From the NCBI GenBank assembly GCA_964017195.1, contig OZ024898.1:15948975-16012974 (forward strand): DNA of 64,000 nt, in the 5' to 3' direction. This DNA comes from Siderastrea radians (Eukaryota > Cnidaria > Anthozoa > Scleractinia > Rhizangiidae). Positions 13,245 through 24,200 of the stretch are shown piece after piece. The position numbers were made by a program, and so were the translations under genes. Every line of letters begins with the position of its first letter. Position 1 is the first letter of the stretch. The notes under the pieces are model-generated. The model worked only from the letters and a program-made list of their open reading frames with translations. It made no database searches and was not told the origin of the DNA.

Positions 13245-14687
13245 TTTCTAATCAGGGCCTCCTTGTTTCATTGGGAGCTTATGATGTTAACGAATATGAA
13301 ACGGAACTACTGCTGTAAATCCTCTATTAAGCCCTTTTGGAGCACAGACTTTATGAAGCCCACCTCACCCTCTCCGGTTCTAAACCAGGCACTAATCGTA
13401 TGATGCTATGTTACACCTTTTTACCCTTCATTTCCAGGAAATAAATTTTTATTGGCGTCGAAAGTGTAATCAGTTTTTAAGAAACAATCATTTAATTTAT
13501 CTGCGTGGTCACTAAAGAGTTTTGCTCGAGACTAAGATTCATGAACGTCAATTAATGTAGCGTTTTAACAACATTCCTTAGCGGGAGTGGAAATTCATTA
13601 GAAAACAGCTGTTTTGAGTAATTTCTCATCAATTTGCCACTTGATTTTGTGGTACTCTAAGTTGTACAAACTCATCTCGAAGAAATGGCGCACAGAGTGC
13701 GTCGCAACCACCTTTAATTTCAAACGGTTCCCTGAAAGCGAGAGACAGTGAACATTGAAGACCCAGATCCTCCTCATCAGAGGTTTCAAACTGCCTTTTT
13801 AGGAAGCACCGGGGACACCAGTTCCAGTCCGAAAACGTAAGAATTCTGGACAGGACTGACCAGACTGGTTTAGCAGAGGAATAAAGAGGGTGATCTACAT
13901 CAGGCAGTTGCAACCATCTCTCAATCGAGACGGGGGGGGAGGGGAGGGGAGAGATACCAACTACCGGGGGTCTGGAACAATATTTTGAGGAAGCGCAGTG
14001 ACTTCACGCACTGAACAAGTTTAGTGTATACTAAAAGAAGGCTCTGCTGTAAGCTGTAATATATTGTGCAATTTTCAAAGTTTAAATCGTCAGTAACTTT
14101 TGAAAGTGTAAGACTTTGTTCACATACGAACCGACAAGCTTGCCAGTGGAAAGACAAGCTAAGTAAACAAACGAGGGCAAACAAACGAATCTAGAAATGT
14201 GTCTATACCTCATTCCAAGCGTGAAACCGAACATCGCGCGTTCAATAAACGGGCCTCGCTTTTCTCATCTATAGGACCAACTGCAAGGTTTACGGTCCGT
14301 ACGATCCCGTGTGGATAGACAAACTGTATACAGCTATTTCAATTCACGTTGTCGGAAACGGAACAAGACCGAAAGTTAGTAGGGGTAGCTGTACATCTTT
14401 TGTGATTTGGCTGTAGTTTCACGGCTTTCACTCACTCATGTCCAATACACCCAAACTGAGTCGAATCGTCTTAAAGCAAAGACGATTCGAGTCAGCTCGA
14501 GGATCCGGAAGTCCGTTTAGCGGAACTCGACTTACCGGAAGTCAGGTCGCGAATAAATGCGCAGGGAGGTGAAAAATTTTGACGAATCGACTCGAATCGA
14601 CTCGATTCGAGTCGATTCGTATTCCCAAAAGTCGATTCGACTCAACGGAAATCAGGTCGTAAAGTCCTTCAAGTATGTGCGCGTGAC

Positions 14688-14982
14688 ACAATAAGACATA
14701 ACAAGGAACGCATAACATGGACCTTTCTCGTTCTTAAAGCGTCACTGATGCGACACTAAACTGGAACATTGTAATGAACCTTCTTCCTCGCTTGTGTTGT
14801 CGATCTGAAGGAAGGTTCATGTTATCTTCTTGTCGTTCCATGTGCAAATCCTTCAGATCGACAACACAAGCGAGGAAGAAGGTTCATTACAATGTTCCTG
14901 TTTAGTGTCGCATCAGTGACGCTTTAAGAATGAGAAAGGTCCATGTTATGCGTTCCTTGTTATGTCTTATTGTGTCACGCGC
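14688..14982. repeat. Large palindrome, ~130-bp arms
   Basis: The left arm (about 14688-14815) and right arm (about 14853-14982) are near-perfect inverse copies with a spacer of about 35 bp. Arms contain GACACAATAAGACATAACAA and CTTCCTCGCTTGTGTTGTCG. Confidence 0.85.
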
Positions 14983-14983
14983 A

Positions 14984-15197
14984 ATGAACCTTCTTCCTCG
15001 CTTGTGTTGTCGATCTGAAGGATTTGCACACGGAACGACAAGAAGATAACATGAACCTTCCTCGTTCTTAAAGCGTGATGCGATACTAAACAGGAAAATT
15101 GCAATGAACCTACTCCCTCGCTTGTGTTGTCGATCTGAAGGATTTGCACACGGAACAACAAGAAGATAACATGAACCTTCCTCGTTCTTAAAGCGAG
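14984..15197. repeat. Two ~110-130-bp direct repeats
   Basis: Two successive copies run from AATGAACCT to CTTCCTCGTTCTTAAAGCG. Both include CGCTTGTGTTGTCGATCTGA and ACAAGAAGATAACATGAACC. They are direct copies of the sequence in the neighbouring palindrome arms. Confidence 0.8.
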
Positions 15198-15208
15198 TCT
15201 ATTCGACC

Positions 15209-16135
15209 ACGTTTCCTACCCTCCCTGTTCGCCTTCTTGTGTGATTTTTTTTCTAAGTGTCTCGCAAATCGACTATCCAGTTAGTCAAACCGACTACACA
15301 ACGGACGATTCGAGCCGAATCGACTCGAATCGAGTCGATTCGACCACACACCGACTACACAACGGACGATTCTAAGTGTCTCGCAAATCGACTTTCCAGT
15401 TAGTCGAATCGACTACACAACGGACGATTGGAGTCGAATCGACTCGAATCGAGTCGATTCGACCGCTTTTCCTACCCTCCCTGTTCGCCTTTTTGTGTGA
15501 TTTTTCCTAAGTGTCTTGCAAATCGACTATCCAGTTAGTCGAATCGACTACACAACGGACGATTCGAGTCGAATCGACTCGAATCGAGTCGAGTCGACCA
15601 CTTTTTCTACCCTCCCTGTTCGCCTCCTTGTGTGATTTTTTCTAAGTGTCTCGCAAATCGACTTTCCAGTTAGTCGAATCGACTACACAACGGACGATTC
15701 GAGTCGAATCGACTCGAATCGAGTCGATTCGACCACTTTTTCTACCCTCCCTGTTCGCCTTCTTGTGTGATTTTTTCTAAGTGTCTTGCAATTCGACTTT
15801 CCAGTTAGTCGAATCGACTACACAACGGACGATTTGAGTCGAATCGACTCGAATCGGGTCGATTCGACCACTTTTCCTACCCTCCCTGTTCGCCTTTTTG
15901 TGTGATTTTTCCTAAGTGTCTTGCAAATCGACTATCCAGTTAGTCGAATCGACTACACAACGGACGATTCGAGTCGAATCGACTCGAATCGAGTCGAGTC
16001 GACCACTTTTTCTACCCTCCCTGTTCGCCTCCTTGTGTGATTTTTTCTAAGTGTCTCGCAAATCGACTTTCCAGTTAGTCGAATCGACTACACAACGGAC
16101 GATTCGAGTCGAATCGAGACGAGTCGTCACTACCT
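15209..16135. repeat. 135-bp satellite with a self-complementary core
   Basis: CTACCCTCCCTGTTCGCC recurs at about 15217, 15472, 15608, 15742, 15878 and 16012, a spacing of 134-136 bp after an initial partial duplication. Each unit ends in a ~40-bp palindromic run of GATTCGAGTCGAATCGACTC type. The same core occurs outside the array at about 14580-14640. Confidence 0.85.
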
Positions 16136-16849
16136 TAGACGAATCGAGTCAGTTTGGGTGTATTGGACAACCCTCCTTTCACTGCCATAGGATGGGTAAA
16201 AGTACCATAGAAACTTGTTTATGTGATCTATTTTCTGTAGGGGTGAGCAATAGCCTAAGTTTGGTAAATTTATTAATAAATTACCCATATCACCTTGCAG
16301 TCTTGTCGCGAAGGTTTTCCGACAACGTTAATTGAAATAGCTGTATGCCCGCTTAATCAACATGCTACTGATTCGACGCAATTTACGGGTCCGGTATTCA
16401 GCTCCATACGGACCGGCTGCAAGGTTTACGGTCCGTACGATCCGTATGGATCGACAAACTGTAAATGCCCGCTTAATCAACATGTCACTGATGAGACGCA
16501 ATTTACGGGTCGTACTCAGCTCTATACGGACCGACTGCAAGGTTTACGGTCCGTACTATCCGTATGGATCGACAAACCGTATATGCCCGCTGTACTCAAC
16601 ATGAAAATACCTTAAGTCCCACTGATGAGACGCAATTCACGGATCGTATTCGGCTCTATATGGACCGTCTACGGTCCATACGATCCGTACGGGTCGGAAG
16701 CGACAAACCGTATGTGCCCGCTCTGATCACCATGAAAATATTTCACGTACCGTAATCTGCATTTCACGTACCGTATTCTGCTCTATACGGACCGACTGCA
16801 AGGTTAACGGTCCGTGAAACATTACTTATTAATAAACATTGGACAACCC

Positions 16850-18263
16850 TCGTAGAAAAGAACTCAGCCGATATCAGATTATAATCGATACATCTGGACC
16901 TCTGCACGAGCGCAATCTTTGGAAGGAACGTGGCTCTTTATTAAACAACACTGACGGACATCTAACGAGGTTGTTAACCTGCCTTCACACTTGAACAAAC
17001 TGGATACAAAGTTAAATTTAAATTAACATCACCAACTAAACATTACAAGGAACAATAGCGGATTATGAATGTGTTCTGTTGTGAAAATGTCGATGGCGGT
17101 CAGCATTATCAGGTTTTAGCATTTGTGGTAAAAACAGATGAAACTGTTACATCCTTGATGTTTGAAATTGAAGTAATACGGTGAGGATACGGTACCGTAC
17201 TTCATGCACTTACTAGTCTCATCAACAAGAAAAGCAACAACAAAATTGCAGACTTTTCTATGTATACAGGAGCTCAGCGATGCTCCCAAATTATGAGGTG
17301 CCTCGTAAATTGGTGTTAGTTTGACACTGACTTATGCAGTTTGACTGCCACAAAATTGGACCTTGAATTCCCCTGAAGACATCGTCTCTAAGACTCTACA
17401 TAATTAGGACTTTCAGTTTTCTCTTGAGTCTTGCTTTTGAACAAGGACTTCTGAAAGAGAATATGTATGTAAAATATAATTATTTTAACATTGTTCATAG
17501 TGGCGTTAGAGGTTAAGAAAGGTTTGGGGTAAGAGGTAGGGTTACCAGTAAGGTTAAGGGTTAAGTTCAGAGTTACGGTTAGGAGTTAAATGTTAGGGTT
17601 AGGATCATTGTTGCAGTGAAATACTGCATCATTCAGCCAGTCTTTACTAAGAGGGTTTTTTAGACACATGTTAACCATCATGTACTAACAATTTATACAT
17701 GATGGTTAACATCATCATGTTAACCATCATGTACTAGGAAGTTATAATGTAACTGGCTTATGCAAGATAATTTCCCTGTGGGTTCACGCCCCACTGCAGC
17801 AGACTTTCTGATTCACATTCTTTGGTACCTTTTATTAAGTTTAATTCATTTGCTAAGGTTAACAATAGAATTTACCTGAAACGATTTGTGAACGCAGAAA
17901 CACTTGTGCAAAGCTTCTAGTGAAAACTTAAAGAATGCTTTTAAAATGTGACACTTTTTCTTGCAGGCAATACCAAATATTAGCAGTAAATGCAACTTCA
18001 ATAAGAATGCCTGTATTGCTGTCTCTTACAAACATCACTGTTACCATAAGACACAAAAGACATGGTTAAGTTTCTGTTGTGTGTGCATCATATAAGCTAT
18101 AACGGTGTCTATCCACTTGTCATACTGCCTAAAGTGACTCTAAGCAATGACCTTCATATTGTGTGATGTTTGACTATTTTACTTCAAAAATGTACACTGT
18201 AATGTACCATTTCTTACCTCAAGTATGGTGTTGGGACCTTGTTTAGCTCTTCAAACATTCCCT
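16850..18263. other. Gene-free stretch
   Basis: No coding exon is recognised. It contains a degenerate GGTTA/TTAGGG-like run (about 17505-17605) and a small repeat of inverse CATGTTAACCATCATGTAC blocks (about 17658-17740). The end near 18263 is expected to be TMEM18 3'UTR read from the other strand. Confidence 0.5.
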
Positions 18264-21200
18264 TTAGTTCACTTTTTTATCTCCAGCTTTATTTTTCCTC
18301 TGTTCTTTAAGCTGTCCTTTCTTTACCATGATAAGCATTTTTCCTGCTGTCCACAACCAGAGAACCTAAATAGCCATTAAATAACGTAAAATTACAAACA
18401 ATTATTATCGAGAGAGAAGGTTCAGAAAAGAGCTGACAAGGAAGTGTTCAAAGAACACTTTCAGATCAGTAGAGTAAAACTGTACCAAAGTTTTAAAATT
18501 TAACACAACGCATTTTGAAAGGTCACCGTTTTGGCCACCAAAAAGATAACTGGAGAGATATTCGTCAGAAATATGAAACACTATCTCCCTCCCTCTCATA
18601 TGGGACACCATCACTCCAATTTCTGCAGTTTTTTCCTCTTATATTTTTAAGGTCAAGTTGATATCTAACATCAGATGACACCATACACTGAGAGCTGTGA
18701 CATAAGGTTGAATTCCACTGTTGCGTAAATTTTACGTGCGTACGTGCGTGAATAAAATTAGAGACGATGTATGAACGGCTTACGTAAACGTAAAAAGTTG
18801 AAAAAGTTTCAACTGTTTACGTTTATGTAAGGCGTTCATACATCGTCTCTAATTTTATTTACGTAACCCTGCCTTCCGCTTGGTACACTATTGATAACTG
18901 CCTTCTGCGTCTTCTTAACATAATAGGTTTGCCCAAACTGGCCCGGTCACTGAGAACACTGCTGCTGATTGGATAAGAATCTAACAGCCTTTATTAGTAA
19001 TATAGTTTTTGCTCTATCACCTTACAAAAACCCACACTTTGGTTTGCATTATATTTTCTTGTGCTCAAATTCAATAAAAAGCCAAGCTCAGCTAAACAAC
19101 ACTTACAAATTATACGACCCACTGAAGTGAATTAGTTTAAGGACGGTGCCTCTTAATAGAGATGTACTTTTGCCAGGTTACAACTATGGGGAAAAAGTAG
19201 ATCTTAGTAAGGGTTACTGGAATCCTAAAAGAAAAATGTGAGTAACCACCAAGCGTTAAAATACAAAGAATGTAAGCAATTTCTTTCCAAATTGAAGCTC
19301 AATTACCTCTGAAAAATGCGTGGTTACCCTTAGGCTAATTTTCTTTTTGGATTCTGATAGCCCTTGCTAAGATCTGCTTTTTCTACATAATCAAAGACCG
19401 CGCAAAAATATTGTTGTATTAGGGGACAAATTCCTTAAGAAACACGAATATCCCGAGATGCACAGAACGTATGCGCAGTAACAAAAGGAGGCACTGTCCT
19501 TAACAAAGTATTAAAAGCGGGCAATAAACAACGGCTCCATTTGCAAGACTCTACAGTCATTATTCTCATACAAAAGAGCAGTCCTTTAATGTGCTAGAGT
19601 GAACATCCACAATTTTATTTTCCCTCTAACTCCACAATTTTATTTTGCCTCCTCCTCCTCCTCCTCCTCCACATTTTTCTGCTCCCTCCTCCTCCTTCTC
19701 CTTCGCCAACAACCCTCCTGTACTCTTCTGTACCCCCTCTGTACTCCTCGAGCAAAAATATATGGCGGAACCTAAATTCTGGATAAGCTTCAGTTGTCAA
19801 GGAAACGTCGGTGGTGAATTTTGTTCTCCTGGCAGCATATGTAGGCTGTCGAAATAGGACATTTCTGTGGTTTGCCTGTCCGCTTCTCACTTGTTGAAAA
19901 CGATTTTCAGCGCTTGTAGAATTAGGTTTTGACTTCAATTCCCCGAAAACGCTAGCCTAAGGGGTTCCAGGAGGGGTGCAAGAGGGGTGTTGGTGAAAAC
20001 AATAGAATTGTGGTGGTGGTGCTGGTGGAGGAGGAGGAGGACGAGGGAAATGAAATTTTGGAGGAGAAAGAGGGAAAACTGTGGAGGAGGAGGAGGAAGC
20101 AAAATAAAATTGTGGTGGTAGAGGGAAAATAAAATTGTGGATGTTCACTCAAGCGATTAAGGGACTGCTCTTTTGTATGAGAATAATGACTGTCAAGACC
20201 TGTCACGACCTGCCAAGACCCTATTACCCACTTTTAATACTTTCAATATTAATAAAAATAATTCACTTCAGTGGGTTTGTAGAATTTGTAACGTTGTTTA
20301 GCTGAGCTTGGCTTTTTAATTTAATTTGAGCGCAAGAAAATTTAACACAAACGAAAGTATGTTTTGAAAGGTGATAGAGCAAAAAGTATCTTACCAATCA
20401 GCAGCAGTGTTCACAAGAGTGGGCCAGTTTGGGCAAACCTATTGTGTTTATTGTTCCTATTGTGTTAAAGATGCGGAAGGCAGTTATTTACATATTAAGG
20501 GTATTAAAAATTATGCAGAAGGCAGTTATTTACATATCAATAGTGTACCAAGGGGAAGGCAGGGTTGGGTTAGGGGAAGGCAGTAAAGGGGCTTATCTTT
20601 TGACATCCTATACTACTTATAGTTTAGGGATATACCTAACATATATCAGAAATAATGTACAGTGGAACCCAGTTAATATAGACACCAGATGGACACAGTA
20701 ATTTGCTGGTTTGCCTTTCATTGCTTTCAACACAGTGCAGCATAATTTAACGGCACACATGGCCAACTTCCTTGCTATGTTGTGATGGAAACAAAAATTT
20801 CAGATGCCAATTGGTGGCCCAGGGGGGGGGTACTCCGAGTTTCAAGTGACAGGGGATGATCGAACGGGGGCAAAAATCAACACCCAAAAAAATCGCTAGG
20901 GCTTCCAACAAAACCCCAAAAAATCCCTGGTCCAAAAATTTACCCCAAAAAATCACATGCCGAAATTCCGAGCCTTAATTTCCAGAAAGGATTAAATGAT
21001 CTAACACGAAAAAAAAACTACTAGAAATTGAATGTTTGTATTTGGTTATAATTCATCATACCAGATGATTTTATCCTTTCCTTATCTGGTAGTCATTCTA
21101 ACAACACTAGGGACACCCAAGAACATCTGTATCAACAACAACATTATGAATGACAACTCTAAACAAAACAAGACCACCCCGGCAAGAGCAAGTTTGGTTG

Positions 21201-24200
21201 TACTTTATTCGCAGAACTACGCGGCCGGAATACACGGGCACTACCACGAATCTTCAGATCATTTTGAATACCCAAAAAAATCCATACTTAAATCAAGCCA
21301 CCCAAAAAAATACCTGCCAAATCTTCGTACGCAAAAAATCCCGGAATCGAAAATTTCAAACCCAAAAAAATCCTTCGATCATCCCCGTCACTTGAAGTCC
21401 GGAGTACCCCCCTGGGATTACCTGATTCCTACTAACATGGACACTGACCACCAAAAGGGGCCAAGGTCTTGTGGAGCCATAGGTTAGAGTGTCTTTTGTA
21501 AAGAAGCCATGACCCCTTTCACACAGGAGTGAAAGGATTAACGACAGAACAAAGATTATTTTGTTACTTACAGTCATAACGAAGCAGTTGAAAAGAATTG
21601 GACCTGAATACACCACAGTAATAAATAGACCTTGTGAATCAAAATACTGCTCCTGTGAAAACATCCTTAAAGTAAAAATAAGAATAATAGTAAATACAAC
21701 AAACACCATTGATACAAAATAGAGGGTTACTTTTATTGTTTTGGGCAAGAAGGTCGGTAAATGAAAATATGTAAGTAGCTGCTTGCCATATACCACAGCT
21801 ATCTACATCAATTTACACAGTCACCATTCATCAGGTACCATTACTCAAACAAACTAAAAAGGCATCTGCAACAGAGCATTCATCAAGGAGAAATGGATGC
21901 CAACATGATGGTAGCTAGGCTAGACCCTGTACGCTAAGGTACTCTAAAAACTGGCGGCACACATTTAGTAAATTTAAATTGAGGTTAGGATGGAGTGAAC
22001 TGCCTGGATTGCAGAGCTCCGTTTTCTGTTTCCAAAACAAACAAACAAACAAATAAACAGGAAATTTTTACTGAGGCAAGTGCCTCAATTTCCCCTCTAC
22101 TACCTGCTGAGATATATATATTAAATATCACATTAATACAAAAAGGGACATTTGCAGCTTTAAGGGAAAGATGGGATGCAATTTTTGGACTACCTTTGTA
22201 GGTTACTTTACAAAATTTAGTAATTTATTTCGTAAACATATTTGGTGGCTGTCTCTTTAATGTACATGTTGTGCTGCCATTGTTGGTGTCATTTAGTATA
22301 GTGTGAGGCCATTTTCCTTGGCAGAAAGGTGTAACATTCAACTGCTGGGTATTTCAGTATATAACAATAGCAAAATACATAAAGATTAATAACTGGTAAA
22401 ATAGTAATTTATGAAAAATTGTTAAATGGAAAACCTGTCAATAAAAATGTCAGTAGAAAATGTCTCTACCTCAGGGACTGTTCATTTTTTACGAGATAGG
22501 GGGCGCTGGTGGGATTGGGGGGGGGGGGGTCACGTAAAAAAAATGGTCTTAACGGGGGGCATCTAAAAAATAAGGGAAAAGGGGGGGGGTCACGTGAAAT
22601 ATTTTTGTAATGCTTAAAGATGGGATATGTTGTACTATCTTTAAAAAATATATCCTCACCGAAATACAGAAATTTAATAGATTTAAAAATCTATTAAAGA
22701 AGTTCCTTCTGCTTTGAATAACATTTCCACGGCTACAGACTACAATTTTAAAGCTAGGGAACTTTAATAAACCAACAAAGTTTTCTTTCTATTTAGTTAC
22801 TTAATTTTCATTTCTGTATTTTTAGTGGTAGCTCGACCAGAATAGCCTAAGCTACCTGCAAGCTGCTATAAAGGCCTGTAAACTATCTTGAATGGATAAA
22901 GTTACTGCAGTTACTACATTGCTTCTCCCTGCTAATCTTCTTCAAGCTCTTCCTCGTCGCTTGTGCTGCTAGCGCTGTGGGAGTTGCTTTCGTTCCTTTC
23001 AGGCAGAGCATACTCTTCAGGATACAGGAAGCAGTACACATCATCTCTAATGTCAGGCTTGAGGTTTGTGATTATTCTGCTTCCTGCCGCATTGCTGAAG
23101 TGGTTTGATTGCAACATCTGTGCAATATATCGTGCATCTCGTCTATTCAGTAATTCTGCAACATCTTCGACGTTGACGCACTCTCCAGAGATGGAGGGAA
23201 GGAGGATACACAAGACATTCTGCAAGATCATTGCCTAGCGGGTTTCCAACACAGATGCCATACACTCGTTGGACGTTGTTTATATCCCGCTTCTTCTTCC
23301 TTTCATTTGATTTTCTTCGGTTTTCTTTCTTTCTTCGCCTCTTGCTTATATGTTCTTTATGTATGCCCTTATATATTATAGTGTGGAAACTTTTCTTGTT
23401 TTCTTCTTAACTAGCATTTCCATATCCTGCTTGACCTTCAGCAGCTTAGCCTCAATGCACTTGATCTGCTCCACATTAAAATCGTGAGCAAATTCTTCTC
23501 CTTGCTTCAAGGTAAGCCCATTAGGCTGGAAGAGTGTGGAATCATGTTATTTCAAATGTTTCACCATACCATTCAACTTGTCAAACATGCTTCTCTACTA
23601 GACAAGCATCTGAAGAGCACCAAACATGACAAGGTTAAGGTAATTGCCAGACACTGGCTTCTCCAAATGAATCCTGAAAGAACTGATCTGCTACAAACAA
23701 GATTGAGAGAAAAAGACTCAGCTGAAAATGAATCTTTGCTAGACTTTGATAACAATGATAGCGATGAAGACGACAACAGTGGAAGTGAAAGCAGCAGTGA
23801 AAGAGACGAATCGAATGATGCCATTCTTGCCTTCATCGATGACGATGGAGAAGTTGCCTTCATCGATGACGAAGAAGTTGAGAGGCCAGCCACAACACGT
23901 TCGGGAAGAGCCATAACCAGAAGATCATAAATTGATTTTTCTTTTTTTTGACTCTTCAATGAATTCAAAGTTTATAGCGAGCTGACACATTTCTCTTTTG
24001 CTGACTTAGTACAGTTAAAAATGGCAAATGCAACTGTAGTATTAATTGTAATATATTGATATTGTCAAAAAGATGGTTTTGTTAACTGTACAGTATGCAT
24101 AGCTGGCTTCACCTCCAAAAATTTACCCTTATTGGGGGGGGGGGGCATGGGAAAAAATTTATTGACTGAGGGGGGGCATGCAACTTCTTAATGACAGTTC

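Larger units (their letters stand above)
14440..16168. mobile_element. Inner inverted-repeat block carrying satellite arrays
   Basis: It is bounded by GTCCAATACACCCAAACTGA and the inverse TCAGTTTGGGTGTATTGGAC; the inverted similarity continues into TCGA-rich sequence. It holds the large palindrome, two 130-bp direct repeats and the 135-bp satellite. No target duplication could be assigned. Confidence 0.65.
14331..16343. mobile_element. 2.0-kb TA-flanked inverted-repeat element
   Basis: Ends are CAGCTATTTCAATTCACGTT at the left and its near-exact inverse at the right (AACGTTAATTGAAATAGCTG). TA flanks both ends, and the interrupted tandem unit supplies the empty-site sequence. No transposase frame is seen. 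The interior is almost entirely a second inverted-repeat element and satellite DNA. Confidence 0.7.
14265..16830. repeat. ~118-bp tandem array interrupted by a 2-kb element
   Basis: Units carry TGCCCGCTTAATCAACATG, GACGCAATTTACGGGTC and CTGCAAGGTTTACGGTCCGT. The phase marker TGCCCGC occurs at about 16346, 16466, 16584 and 16715. A left piece of one unit lies at 14273-14328. The array is broken within a unit by the insertion at 14331-16343. Confidence 0.75.

Noticed and set aside
13590..13913. Two overlapping minus-strand frames with an acceptor-like CTTTCAG between
   Set aside because: The sequence looks mildly coding (NWCPRCFLKRQFETSDEEDLG; KVVATHSVRHFFEMSLYNLEY), but the frames differ and no upstream exons were found.
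19615..20206. Proline- and serine-rich frames
   Set aside because: Products of the CTCCTC/GAGGAG tracts in the inverted duplication.
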